A stretch of 53,894 nucleotides of DNA, taken from the NCBI GenBank assembly GCA_028284955.1, contig JANQQS010000152.1, positions 1 to 53,894 on the forward strand, in the 5' to 3' direction. Of the stretch, positions 17,210 through 25,932 are shown piece by piece. The DNA comes from Myxococcota bacterium. GTDB taxonomy: Bacteria > Myxococcota_A > Polyangia > Polyangiales > Houyiibacteriaceae. The translations under genes and the position numbers were made by a program. Position 1 is the stretch's first letter. Every line of letters begins with the position of its first letter. The notes below the pieces were generated by a model, which saw only the letters and a program-made list of their open reading frames with translations, was not told where the DNA came from and ran no database searches.

Positions 17210-19534
17210 TCAGTGAACGTATCCCAGGTTTCTAAGCTGCTGTCTGGTTACTGAGTCGATGTTTGTCTTCTGGCGACGGTGTTTTGGAGCGGATGTTCGT
17301 TTGCGTGTGTCGTGTAGAACGATCCCCAGGGTTTCCCGCATCACTTGGGAGATTTGCGGCATGTGTTCGGTTCGATCGTTTTGTTCCCTTGGATCTTCTT
17401 TAAGGTCAAAAAGCATAGAGGAACGAAGTCTGCGCTGGATCAACTTATAACCATCAAGCACTATCGATCGCGTCGAATCCAAGAATCCGCTGACGATCGG
17501 TCGTGGTGCGTCGCCTGATTCACCCCGCATCAAAGGAAGCAGTGAGCGTCCTGAAAGCGATGCGAGCGAGCTCTTTCCTAGAGCATCGAGCACGGTTGGT
17601 GCGACATCGACGACACCAACGGGGGCGCTCACATGTGTAGCCCGGTTGTTCAATCGCGGTATGTGGATCGCCAGCGGGACGTGGAGCAACTCGTTCCAGA
17701 GGCTATGCCCATGGCCCACCGATCCATGGTCAAAGAATTCCTCCCCGTGGTCAGACGTGAATACCGTTGCCGTTGAATCGGCGAGCCCTCGCGCGGCTAG
17801 TCCTTCCAGAATCGCGGCAAAGTGGCCGTCATGGTACGTGATTTCGCCATCGTAGAGAGCCTCCAGGCGCACGCGATCGCGCGCGTTGATTTTAAGCCGA
17901 CCGGATTTGATGTGCTCGAGCAATAAGCGATTTCGGCGAAAGTCGACTGGCCCTCGGTAGGGATCGGGATCGTAGCGTTCAATCTCATCAGGGGGAGGAA
18001 TGTACGGCACATGCGGATCGATGGTGTGTACGTACAAGAAAAACGGTTGATCTTTGGGCCGCCGATCGAGCCATTCGAGCACGTCTTCGGCTACAAAGCG
18101 CGCCTGGGAGCGTCGGCCTTCGCGAATGTAGTTTCGATACGAAGACCAGCCTTGCCGAAAACCAAATTTGTTGGAGACGTAGCCGTTAGCAACGAACGCA
18201 CCGGTGTGAAACCCTTCCTCGCGGAGTATTTCGGAGAGCAGATTCACCGTGCGCGGCAACACCGAGTCGCCGCCGGTTGCGGTGTGCTGCCAGGGGTACA
18301 GCCCGCTTAGGAGAGTCGCGACGCTGGGTTTTGTCCAGTTCTCTTGTGAGAACGCCGCGCCGAATAGGGTCGCTCGGTTGGCGTAGGCCTCGAAACCTGG
18401 CGCGTGCACGCGGCTTTTCTCGTTGAAGGGCTTGAGTTTGTCGGCGCGCAGCGTGTCGACCAGAAAAATCACCACGTTCTGGGCTAAGGGAGGTTTTTCA
18501 GAGTCCTGCGCGGAGATGTGGCTGGCATTTTGCTCGGTATCTTCGCGGACAGGTGCAACGACCGCCCGTGTGATCGCGGCTTTGTGAATTCGAATGGATC
18601 CCGAGCTTCGCAAACGAAGGCGCGTGAACTTCTCCGCGAATTTCTCAAGCGAGCAACCGAAGGAGCCACCAGAAGCAGCATCGACTTGCTTCAGCAGGGT
18701 CGCTTTCTTCGGCGAGGTTGTTGCGTTCCACGCTTCAAGTCGCAAGGTCCCGCGGCCGGTGACCTGGCCCCGAAAAAAAGAATGGGCCGGGACTCGCAAC
18801 GAGTACACCAGAGACCAATCGTCCTGAAGATGAAGCGCACCTTTCTTGGTGTGAGGCGCGTTCGAACTTGGATCGGGTACGACGACAGACTCGTTTCCAG
18901 CGGTTACGGAGATCCAATCCACCGCGATACCCAGCCGGCGGTCTTGCCAGGAGCCTGCTCTTGGCACCCGTAGTTGCAGCACGTTCCAGTTGTCTGTTCG
19001 CAGACTATCGCGCATCGATACGTCGATAGTTTGGAACGCCTTTCCTTCGAGCGCGGGATGGGCCACGGCGGTGCCATTCATATAGACGGTGGCCTTGCCG
19101 GAACGAAACGACCTCATCCGCAGCTGCAAGCGCGCGTCGGGGTCGGCTGCGGGGGGAAGCAAGAGCTTCCCCGTCGCGCCCGGAATGGTCACCGCGGTCG
19201 TTTCTTCGATGTAAAGATCGTCGCCGGTTTGGGTAGCGAACCCTCCCAGCGAATACTTGGCTCCGCTTCGGGTTCCCAAGTCAGCAAACAGCGTATTTTT
19301 GTACCAGACCTCGGCACGATCGCGATGCTGGAGCAAATTGTAGTGAAGCTGTTCGCTTGGGGCTCGTCGCGGTTCCCGAGTTCTATCGGGGTCCAAAGTT
19401 ACTTGGGAAGAATGCTGCCCTCGCGGCCGGTGGTCCGCCGATGATGAGCGCTGCGGCGCATCAGCGCGCCGGATGCCGCAGCCCACCGCAGCGGTGCACA
19501 CCAACAGTAGCCAAAATCGAATAGCCGGTTCCAT
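17210..19534 (-). CDS. Sulfatase-family lipoprotein with N-terminal beta-rich extension
   Basis: 774 residues with a lipoprotein signal (LLLVCTAAVGC, lipid on Cys19). Residues about 60-330 form a beta-rich extension without a family I recognise; the alkaline-phosphatase/sulfatase fold follows: NVVIFLVDTLRADKL (353-367), WTKPSVATLLSGLYPWQH (400-417), HTIDPHVPY, SDHGEEFFDHGSVGHGH. Metal-binding acidic and His residues are present. The position normally occupied by the Cys or Ser that becomes formylglycine is Thr401 (T-K-P-S-V rather than C/S-x-P-x-R), so classical sulfatase activity is doubtful; it may act as another phospho- or sulfo-hydrolase or a transferase. It is likely outer-membrane or periplasmic. 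Confidence 0.85.
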   Translation of the reverse strand: MEPAIRFWLLLVCTAAVGCGIRRADAPQRSSSADHRPRGQHSSQVTLDPDRTREPRRAPSEQLHYNLLQHRDRAEVWYKNTLFADLGTRSGAKYSLGGFATQTGDDLYIEETTAVTIPGATGKLLLPPAADPDARLQLRMRSFRSGKATVYMNGTAVAHPALEGKAFQTIDVSMRDSLRTDNWNVLQLRVPRAGSWQDRRLGIAVDWISVTAGNESVVVPDPSSNAPHTKKGALHLQDDWSLVYSLRVPAHSFFRGQVTGRGTLRLEAWNATTSPKKATLLKQVDAASGGSFGCSLEKFAEKFTRLRLRSSGSIRIHKAAITRAVVAPVREDTEQNASHISAQDSEKPPLAQNVVIFLVDTLRADKLKPFNEKSRVHAPGFEAYANRATLFGAAFSQENWTKPSVATLLSGLYPWQHTATGGDSVLPRTVNLLSEILREEGFHTGAFVANGYVSNKFGFRQGWSSYRNYIREGRRSQARFVAEDVLEWLDRRPKDQPFFLYVHTIDPHVPYIPPPDEIERYDPDPYRGPVDFRRNRLLLEHIKSGRLKINARDRVRLEALYDGEITYHDGHFAAILEGLAARGLADSTATVFTSDHGEEFFDHGSVGHGHSLWNELLHVPLAIHIPRLNNRATHVSAPVGVVDVAPTVLDALGKSSLASLSGRSLLPLMRGESGDAPRPIVSGFLDSTRSIVLDGYKLIQRRLRSSMLFDLKEDPREQNDRTEHMPQISQVMRETLGIVLHDTRKRTSAPKHRRQKTNIDSVTRQQLRNLGYVH

Positions 19535-19681
19535 AAGCAGTTTTCCGCGCGAAACGTATCACGTACACGGTTTGTCGGTATCTCTGCAATTTCATGCATC
19601 AGTATGTTCGAGACAATCTAATGAAGAAGACGTCTGAACATGTAACCGACTGCGTTCGAGGGAAATAAAACAAGATCACCA

Positions 19682-19699
19682 CTGCGGAGGTCTCCGCAG
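19682..19699. promoter_or_regulatory. Palindrome upstream of the spondin lipoprotein gene
   Basis: Perfect 8-2-8 inverted repeat CTGCGGAG GT CTCCGCAG, about 80 bp before the start codon at 19780 and 147 bp upstream of the divergent sulfatase start. It has no T-run, so an operator is more likely than a terminator; the cognate regulator is unknown. Confidence 0.4.
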
Positions 19700-19779
19700 G
19701 CGTCATGGCGTCAGAACCCCCTTGGTGGGCTATCGACCTGGATCGGCTGTCGACGTTTTCGGTGACAGGAGAAGAAGGA

Positions 19780-21147
19780 ATGAATATGAAACGCTTACTC
19801 TCGCTGGCGATTGTGGGAATCGCCGCTTACGGATGTGGAGACGATGATTCAACCGCGCCAACTGGCGACGCCAGCACGGGCGGCGACGCTGCGGCCGACG
19901 GAAGCGTCACGGGCCCCGCGAACTTCACGCTGAGAATCGAAAACACCGGGACCGCGTTCGCGCACGCGCAGTCGGGCGTATTTGACACCCCGATGGGTGG
20001 AACCGACCCCGGCCCGTTGACGCCAGGCGCAGCCTACCAGTTCGAGTTCATGGCGGGACCCGGCATGAAGTTGCACATCGCAACGATGCTCATTCCCTCG
20101 AATGACTTTTTCTACGCACCTGACGGCATGGGCATCGACCTCTTCGACGAAAACGGCGCGCCCATTACCGGGGACGTAACCGCCGACCTCGATCTATGGG
20201 ACGCGGGAACCGAAGCGGACCAGCCGCTGGGCACCGGCGATGAACAGCCTCAGCGAAACGCCGGCAATGCCGACGACACACCCGACGCGAACACCATGGT
20301 CCGCACCGCAACGGCCGACGCCCTTTCGGTCGACGACGTCATCACCCTGAGTCTCGCCGCGACCGAAATGGATGGTGCCTACAAGTTCACCGCTACGCTT
20401 ACCAATGCGTCTACTGGCAGTATGCTGGGCGGCGGAGCAATCCCGCTGTCACCAGGCGTCTACGTGGTGACCACCACGGAAAACCCGCTTTTCACCGAAG
20501 GCGAAGCGGATCGCGGCGAAGGGCTCGAAGCCATCGCGGAAATTGGCACGGCTGGCGAGCTCGGAACCTCGCTTGAAGAAGAAACGGGTCTTACCGTACT
20601 TGGGTCTCCTGGGGCTTGGGCCGTCACGTCGAACGACGTGAACCTGTTTATGGCGGGCAGCCCCGACCCAGGGCTTGGCCTTGAAGCGATCGCGGAAGAC
20701 GGAATGCCCGGCGCTCTGGCCTCGTCGCTCGAGTCGCTGGCCATGGCATCGGGCCTCTTCAACACGCCTGAGGGCGCGTCGATGCCGGGGCCGATTCCTC
20801 CGGGAATGGCTTACGAGGTGACCTTCTCCGCAGAGCCCGGCGCGTACCTGCACGTCGCCACCATGTTCGTTCCCTCGAATGACCTGTTCTTCGCGTTCGA
20901 TGGCTCGGGCATTCCGCTCTTCAACGGCGACGCTGCCGTTTCCGGAGACGTGTCGAGCCAGTTGAAACTCTGGGATTTGGGGACCGAGGTCGACCAGCCG
21001 CTAGGATTCGGTGTTGATCAGGTGCAAAACCAAGGCGGCGAATCGGATATTGGCGACGACGACCCCGACACCAACGTTCGCGAAGTCACCGACGCACCAG
21101 GGGTCGACGCGATCACGCTGACGCTCACGGCTACGCCAGCATCCTAA
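19780..21147 (+). CDS. Spondin-N domain lipoprotein with two domain copies
   Basis: 455 residues; the start ATG at 19780 has AGGAGAAGAAGGA immediately upstream, and the frame is open further upstream. The signal ends GIAAYGCGDD (lipoprotein). Two spondin-N-like units are seen: the first begins FTLRIENTGTAFAHAQSGVF and contains LHIATMLIPSNDFFYAPDG and LDLWDAGTEADQPLG; the second is related, with LHVATMFVPSNDLFFAFDG and LKLWDLGTEVDQPLG. Between them lies a shortened copy with two ENPLF/LGLEAIAE-type segments. Spondin-N domains are adhesive, often calcium-binding, folds; a surface adhesion role is inferred. A terminator pair follows. Confidence 0.88.
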   Translation: MNMKRLLSLAIVGIAAYGCGDDDSTAPTGDASTGGDAAADGSVTGPANFTLRIENTGTAFAHAQSGVFDTPMGGTDPGPLTPGAAYQFEFMAGPGMKLHIATMLIPSNDFFYAPDGMGIDLFDENGAPITGDVTADLDLWDAGTEADQPLGTGDEQPQRNAGNADDTPDANTMVRTATADALSVDDVITLSLAATEMDGAYKFTATLTNASTGSMLGGGAIPLSPGVYVVTTTENPLFTEGEADRGEGLEAIAEIGTAGELGTSLEEETGLTVLGSPGAWAVTSNDVNLFMAGSPDPGLGLEAIAEDGMPGALASSLESLAMASGLFNTPEGASMPGPIPPGMAYEVTFSAEPGAYLHVATMFVPSNDLFFAFDGSGIPLFNGDAAVSGDVSSQLKLWDLGTEVDQPLGFGVDQVQNQGGESDIGDDDPDTNVREVTDAPGVDAITLTLTATPAS

Positions 21148-21178
21148 TCAGCCGGCATCCTAGTCAGGAGTCCGCATG

Positions 21179-21206
21179 AAGGCAGGTTCCTCCCTTTACC
21201 TGCCTT
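21179..21206. terminator. Hairpin after the spondin gene
   Basis: AAGGCAGGT / ACCTGCCTT, a 9-bp stem with a 10-base loop, 32 bp after the stop. It has no T-run and may support the stronger terminator just downstream. Confidence 0.45.
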
Positions 21207-21217
21207 CGTAGGCTCTT

Positions 21218-21257
21218 GAAAAGCCCTCACGAAACCAGTCGTGAGGGCTTTTCTTTT
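21218..21257. terminator. Bidirectional intrinsic terminator
   Basis: Long stem GAAAAGCCCTCACG / CGTGAGGGCTTTTC with an 8-base loop, ending in a T-rich run on the plus strand and with A-run complement on the other. It separates the converging spondin and RHH-like genes. Confidence 0.85.
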
Positions 21258-21267
21258 ATCTGCAACA

Positions 21268-21891
21268 CTAGTGTCGATTGGAGTTCGAAGGTTCGTGCTC
21301 GAGTCGTGAAGCTTGCGCTTCGAGTGCACCTTGCGTTTCGAGTGCACCTTGCGTTTCGAGTATGCTCTGCGTTTCTAGAATACGCAGCGCAGTTCGGAGA
21401 ATGTCGGTCTCGGTGGCGTTCGGATATCGGTCGCGCAGTCGGGCCATCCGCGCGAGATCTTCAGTGCGAAAACGGAAGCTCTTGAGTAGAGAAGGCACAG
21501 CTCTGCGTCGTCCGATGGAGCGGACCCACGGCGCGTACTTCTTGAATGGAATGCCGCGAAATTCTGGGCCCGGTCGACCTCTTCGTAGCGCGTCCACCAC
21601 GGCGAAGAGATCATCAGGAAGAGTGTCCCGGCGAAGCAGTCGCGGCTTTTTGAGCAGCACCGCCGGAAGCAACTCCAAGAAACGAGGTTCCACCGCCCCA
21701 GCAAAGAGCACATCGGCGACGCTGGCTTTCGCGAAGGTTCCGTCATCGTGGTTGAGTTCGTGCATATTCGTGTCCATCAACTTTGCGCGCACAAAGGTTT
21801 CAAGCGCTCGTTGAAAGCGAGGATCGGAACGCGCGCGCTCAATCGCGCGAAGCTTTCTTTTCGCTTTTCGTGTCAGTTCGTTTCGGTTCAT
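21268..21891 (-). CDS. Hypothetical protein with RHH-like C-terminus
   Basis: 207 residues from ATG 21891; longer open frame upstream overlaps the aldo/keto reductase in another frame and is not coding. The N-terminus is basic and helical (NELTRKAKRKLRAIERARSD). Near the C-terminus, RFRTEDLARMARLRDRYP followed by NATETDILRTALRILE resembles the ribbon-helix-helix DNA-binding segment seen in small regulators and antitoxins. The last 30 residues are a six-residue tandem repeat (ETQGAL-type). The middle part (about 50-150, rich in Leu/Arg/Pro) matches nothing I know. No toxin partner is adjacent. A DNA-binding role is inferred only. Confidence 0.65.
   Translation of the reverse strand: MNRNELTRKAKRKLRAIERARSDPRFQRALETFVRAKLMDTNMHELNHDDGTFAKASVADVLFAGAVEPRFLELLPAVLLKKPRLLRRDTLPDDLFAVVDALRRGRPGPEFRGIPFKKYAPWVRSIGRRRAVPSLLKSFRFRTEDLARMARLRDRYPNATETDILRTALRILETQSILETQGALETQGALEAQASRLEHEPSNSNRH
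21312..21383. repeat. 18-bp tandem repeat, four copies, in the RHH-like gene
   Basis: Units at 21312-21329, 21330-21347, 21348-21365 and 21366-21383, consensus CTTGCGTTTCGAGTGCAC, the last two diverged. It encodes the C-terminal six-residue repeat of the minus-strand protein, so unit gain or loss keeps the frame. Confidence 0.88.
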
Positions 21892-21970
21892 AGAAACAAA
21901 TCGCGATTCTACGCAGGTCTTCGGTCGGTGATTTAGGCTGACTTCGGGTCCTGGTTCGGCAACGGCCCCG

Positions 21971-22052
21971 GATTCGGCATCCGCGTCGGCATCGGTTTCA
22001 GCGTCGGCATCCGGTTCGGTTTCGGCGTCAGCGTCTGATTCAGTTTTCGCGT
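21971..22052. repeat. Six-base periodic repeat spanning a gene end
   Basis: About 13 hexamers of the form NNNNTC (GGCATC, CGCGTC, GGTTTC, AGCGTC and others) run from the end of the aldo/keto reductase gene into the following gap. In one minus-strand frame they would give Asp/Ala/Glu/Thr repeats, but no start codon serves that frame. Confidence 0.7.
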
Positions 22053-23104
22053 CCCTCGCACTCCTTCGGCGAGCGTCCGTCGACCCGAGTGCGTACTTCA
22101 CCGAACACGACGTTGAGAATTCGTTCGTTGGTGAGGAACGAGTTTGGAAACCCGGGGTCGATCTTGCTGACCTCGCCAAGGCGCCCGAGCTGCTCTTCGC
22201 TCAGTTTGACTTCGACGCTCTTGATGGTGTCGACGATTTGTTCGACCTTGCGCGCGCCCACAATGGGAATCAGGCGGTAGCCTTGGGCGCTGACCCAAGC
22301 GGTGGCTACCTGGGCCGACGTTACGCCGAGTTCGTCTGCTATCGCGTCGACCGTCTTGGCGATTTCGATCGCCTTGCCCGAGGTTCGACCGCGCTCTTCG
22401 TTGCCCGTTCGGCGAAGCGACTCGTGGTCGCCGGGGCGCGTATATTTCCCGGTCAGCACCCCCGCGCCGAGTGGTGCCCAGGCGAGCACCGACAGTTCGA
22501 ACTGCTCGGCCATGGGCAGCAGTTCGCGTTCGACGGTGCGCTCGATCAAGCTGTACTCGATTTGCAGCCCCACAAACGACGACCAGCCGCGAAGCTCGGC
22601 GAGCACGTTCGATGCCGAAACGACCCACGCGGGCGTATCGCTGACCCCGACGTAGAGCGCCTTGCCGGATCGCACGATGTCATCGAGCGCCCGCATCGTT
22701 TCTTCGAACGGAGTGTGCTGGTCCCAAGCGTGCACCCAAAGCAGATCGATGTAGTCCGTGTTCAAACGCTTGAGGCTCGCCTCGACCGCGAGCTGCAAGT
22801 TTTTGCGATGGTTGCCCGACGCGTTTGGATCGTTGTGATCCATGGAGATGGTGTACTTGGTCGCGAGCACCGTTTGATCGCGCCGACCCTGAAGCCACGC
22901 CCCCACGATCTCTTCGGTCTCGCCGCCGTGATACACATTCGCGGTGTCGAGAAAATTGCCGCCGTGTTCCGCGTAGGCATCGAGCACCTTGAGGCTGGTT
23001 TCCTTGTCGGCGCCAAACCCCCACTGCTGCCCGAAGCTCATCGTCCCCAAGCAGATTTCCGATACCCGCAAACCCGAACGACCCAGCAATCGATAACGCA
23101 GCAT
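22040..23104 (-). CDS. Aldo/keto reductase
   Basis: 354 residues starting MLRYRLLGRSGLRVSEICLG at 23104 (GGGGG ribosome site); an in-frame extension to 23257 has no family similarity. This is a TIM-barrel NADPH-dependent oxidoreductase. The catalytic tetrad is visible: Asp and Tyr in FLDTANVYHGGETEE, Lys in LATKYTIS, His in IDLLWVHAWD. Ala-Trp-x-Pro-LGAGVLTGKY and RLIPIVGARKVEQ (cofactor phosphate binding) are as in the Tas/YajO-type aldo/keto reductases. The substrate is unknown. The last 15 residues (RTRVDGRSPKECEGREN) run into a hexanucleotide repeat, so this end may have been altered by repeat expansion. Confidence 0.9.
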   Translation of the reverse strand: MLRYRLLGRSGLRVSEICLGTMSFGQQWGFGADKETSLKVLDAYAEHGGNFLDTANVYHGGETEEIVGAWLQGRRDQTVLATKYTISMDHNDPNASGNHRKNLQLAVEASLKRLNTDYIDLLWVHAWDQHTPFEETMRALDDIVRSGKALYVGVSDTPAWVVSASNVLAELRGWSSFVGLQIEYSLIERTVERELLPMAEQFELSVLAWAPLGAGVLTGKYTRPGDHESLRRTGNEERGRTSGKAIEIAKTVDAIADELGVTSAQVATAWVSAQGYRLIPIVGARKVEQIVDTIKSVEVKLSEEQLGRLGEVSKIDPGFPNSFLTNERILNVVFGEVRTRVDGRSPKECEGREN

Positions 23105-23334
23105 GCGCGCCCCCTTTTCGTTGAACCTCCGGTGTGTGTCGTTCGGCTCCCCTCGGCAAGCCTTCTCGTGCGAAAAGTCGTTCGTTTCGCGGCTGTGGAC
23201 CATCGGCGCCACGGGGACTGTCGTCCTCAGGCCAGCGCACCCGAAAAAAAGTGACAATCGAGAAATAGTTCGACAAGTTCTGGGAAAATTTGTCTAAATG
23301 CGACGTGGCACGATTCCTGCTCTTCTGTCCTCAG

Positions 23335-24303
23335 ATGCGTACATTGATGTTCATTTGCGTATTCGGTGGGGCCTTGGGCTGCACCGCGGCGAGCGAAGTT
23401 GACGCAGAGAGTGCGAAAGCACGCGTCGATTGCGAAGAAAAGAGTGGTGAACTCGTCGGCGATTCGGCCGACGTCGTCCAAAAGTTTTTCATTGATTTGA
23501 TGGGCGCCGATCTCGCGTCCCGCATTGCCGCGGCGAAAGCTACCCCTCGTCCTTCGACCATCACCGATGAGCAGTTCTCGAGCTCCGCGTTTCTTTCCGG
23601 AAGCGAGATTGGCGACGTGTTCTTGGCGGCTTCGGATGCCTTTTGCTCTGTCGTTCAGGGGCAATGCGTGCGCACGGGATTTACCCAAGGAAGTGGGAGC
23701 AACACTCATTCATACGATGAGCTTGGACGATGGAAAGAAACGAGCACCACCGCCCGATTTGAGGGCGCCTCTGTTCAAGACGCCTTGGAGTTCTCGCGCA
23801 CGTACCTTGAAGTCCGAGCGAACAGCTCGGCTACGTACATGCCCAAGACATTCTCGATTAGCTCGACAACCACAAGTGCCGAGTTCTCGCTTACGACACG
23901 TTATTATCCTGATGCAAAGTCAGTCGACGCGATCCGTAGCGAAACGAGCGTGTTCCGTGGTTCCACAAGCAGAATCTGCCAATGGAACAACGATGCAAGG
24001 AAGTTGGCGGGTTGCGAAGACGTCACCACGATCGAAGAAGACGGGAAAAAAGTCGCGAGCTGGGAACAGAACGGTTCGTTCCGCTGGACCGACGACGGGC
24101 GCATCGCCTTCTCCGAACTCTCCTCCACCGGACGAAGCTGGGACGGGAGTTTAGTCACCACCGATCTTCAAATGACCGCGCAACCGAATCGTGCGGCCAC
24201 GCAACCGGACCGTGAGCGCTGGAGCGTCCAGAGCAAATATTGTGGCGGTCAGCACATTGCGTTCACGACCACGGTGCCACCCGAGGTGCTCGGGGCTCGT
24301 TGA
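23335..24303 (+). CDS. Hypothetical lipoprotein
   Basis: 322 residues from ATG 23335: MRTLMFICVFGGALGCTA is a clear lipoprotein signal (lipid on Cys16). The open frame begins upstream at 23290 but that stretch is not signal-like. The mature part is mixed alpha/beta with strand-rich regions (SATYMPKTFSISSTTTSAEF, SLTTRYYPDAKSV) and five further cysteines that could form disulfides. No domain is recognised. It is divergent from the aldo/keto reductase gene with about 230 bp between starts. Probably an outer-membrane or periplasmic protein of unknown role. Confidence 0.72.
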   Translation: MRTLMFICVFGGALGCTAASEVDAESAKARVDCEEKSGELVGDSADVVQKFFIDLMGADLASRIAAAKATPRPSTITDEQFSSSAFLSGSEIGDVFLAASDAFCSVVQGQCVRTGFTQGSGSNTHSYDELGRWKETSTTARFEGASVQDALEFSRTYLEVRANSSATYMPKTFSISSTTTSAEFSLTTRYYPDAKSVDAIRSETSVFRGSTSRICQWNNDARKLAGCEDVTTIEEDGKKVASWEQNGSFRWTDDGRIAFSELSSTGRSWDGSLVTTDLQMTAQPNRAATQPDRERWSVQSKYCGGQHIAFTTTVPPEVLGAR

Positions 24304-24327
24304 TCGCGCTCTTGTCCTGGTCGCGCT

Positions 24328-25836
24328 CTACCGTGCCGTTCGCCACGGGGACAGCTTGCTCGTTGGTTCGGCATGTGTTGATGATGCATTCGTTGATTGA
24401 CTGATGTCTTCGCGCGCGCAGGCGACCGCCGCGGCGATGGCTAGCGCGCGCTGCATCTCGTCGCTGACTGCTTCGCCCGTGAGGCTCTTCTTGTGCTCCT
24501 CGATAAACCCCGTGGTGTAGTCGCCTGAGCGAAACGCTGGGTTATCCATCACGCGAATGAGAAACGCGATGTTCGTTTCGATGCCTCCTGCGACATATTC
24601 CGTGAGCGCGCGTCGCATCCGGGCCACCGCGAGCTCGCGCGTTTCTGCCCAGACGCAGAGCTTCGAGATCAAGGGGTCATAGAACGGCGAGATCTCAGAC
24701 CCAGCGTACGCCCCCGAGTCGTCGCGCACGCCCGGTCCGCCCGGGCTTTTCAGCGTGATCAGTGGGCCCGGGCTGGGCAAGAATCCCGTGCTCGGGTCTT
24801 CCGCGTAGATGCGGCATTCGATGGCGTGGCCGCGCCGTTCGATGTCCGGCTGCGCGAATCCGAGCGGCTCGCCGGCCGCGACACGGACTTGCTCCCGCAC
24901 CAGATCGAGCCCCGTTGTCAGTTCGGTGACCGGGTGTTCGACTTGCAGGCGCGTGTTCATTTCCAGAAAATAAAACTCGCCGCTGGGGCTCAGCAGAAAT
25001 TCCACCGTGCCTGCGGATCGGTAGTTCACCGCGCGCGCTGCGTTCACGGCGACTTCGCCCATGCGAGCGATGATGTCAGGCTTGTCTTGGAGCGCTGGCG
25101 AAGGGGTTTCTTCGATGACTTTTTGGTGCCGACGCTGCACCGAGCAGTCGCGCTCAAAGAGGTGCACGACTTCTCCTTGGTGGTCGGCGAGCACCTGAAT
25201 TTCCACATGCCGCGGTTGGAGGATGGCTTTTTCGACGTATACCGTGGCGTCACCGAAGGCGTTTTGCGCTTCGCTTTGTGCGCGCTGATACGCTTCGTCG
25301 AGCTCGCTCGGGCTGTGCACGAGCCGCATGCCTTTGCCTCCGCCGCCTGCCGCAGCCTTGAGCATCACCGGGTAGCCAAGCGAAACCGCTGCGTCACGGA
25401 GTTCTTGGGCGCTGCTGCCGTGTGCGCCTGGGACTACTGGGACGTTGGCGGCGATCATGCGTTCTCGCGCCGCGGTCTTGTGCCCCATCGCTTCCATGGT
25501 TTCGGGCAGCGGGCCGATGAACACCACTCCCGCTTCTGCGCACGCGCGCGCGAAGGCTGGGTTCTCGCTCAAAAAGCCATACCCGGGGTGCACCGCCTGG
25601 GCTCTGGTTTGGACGCATGCTTCGATCACTCGATCGATGCGCAGATAGCTCTCCGCGCTTGGCGCGGGGCCGATCGCCACCGCTTCGTCGGCCATGCGCA
25701 CATGCAAGGCATGTCGGTCAGCTTCGCTGTACACCGCAACGGTTCGAATTCCCATTTCGCGCAGCGTGCGCATCACACGCACTGCGATTTCGCCGCGATT
25801 CGCCACCAACACTTTGGAAAAGCAGGGCTTGCTCAT
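24328..25836 (-). CDS. accC: Biotin carboxylase (acyl-CoA carboxylase subunit)
   Basis: 502-residue ATP-grasp biotin carboxylase: VLVANRGEIAVRVMRT at the N-terminus, HPGYGFLSENPAFA, ATP-binding glycine loop KAAAGGGGKGMRLV, HVEIQVLADHQGEVVHLFER, SVQRRHQKVIEETPSP, and LEMNTRLQVEHPVTELTTG with the catalytic Glu/Arg residues. It carboxylates biotin carried on a BCCP domain, using ATP and bicarbonate, for acetyl-, propionyl- or methylcrotonyl-CoA carboxylase. No BCCP or carboxyltransferase gene is next to it, so the partner lies elsewhere. The C-terminal 40 residues (STNASSTHAEPTSK...) are a nonconserved tail. It is the last gene of a minus-strand run after the aconitase-like gene. Confidence 0.9.
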   Translation of the reverse strand: MSKPCFSKVLVANRGEIAVRVMRTLREMGIRTVAVYSEADRHALHVRMADEAVAIGPAPSAESYLRIDRVIEACVQTRAQAVHPGYGFLSENPAFARACAEAGVVFIGPLPETMEAMGHKTAARERMIAANVPVVPGAHGSSAQELRDAAVSLGYPVMLKAAAGGGGKGMRLVHSPSELDEAYQRAQSEAQNAFGDATVYVEKAILQPRHVEIQVLADHQGEVVHLFERDCSVQRRHQKVIEETPSPALQDKPDIIARMGEVAVNAARAVNYRSAGTVEFLLSPSGEFYFLEMNTRLQVEHPVTELTTGLDLVREQVRVAAGEPLGFAQPDIERRGHAIECRIYAEDPSTGFLPSPGPLITLKSPGGPGVRDDSGAYAGSEISPFYDPLISKLCVWAETRELAVARMRRALTEYVAGGIETNIAFLIRVMDNPAFRSGDYTTGFIEEHKKSLTGEAVSDEMQRALAIAAAVACAREDISQSTNASSTHAEPTSKLSPWRTAR

Positions 25837-25867
25837 GGATGCGGAGCGTCGGCCATTGCGCTGCTGT

Positions 25868-25932
25868 CGTCAAGCAGGCGTCAAGCAGGCGCTAGGCAGG
25901 CGAGCGTCAAGCAAGCGGACGTCAGGCAAGCC
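25868..25932. repeat. Short degenerate tandem repeat between aconitase and accC
   Basis: About five units of 11-15 bases built on GTCAAGCAGGC (also GCTAGGCAGGC, GTCAAGCAAGC, GTCAGGCAAGC). It occupies most of the 85-bp gap and overlaps the last codons of the aconitase-like gene. Confidence 0.75.

Noticed and set aside
18500-19470. Plus-strand frames within the sulfatase gene
   Set aside because: Antisense shadows without homology or ribosome sites.
21892-22179. Asp/Ala/Glu-repeat extension of the RHH-like protein
   Set aside because: No start codon is available in the repeat, and the outer part overlaps the reductase gene in another frame.
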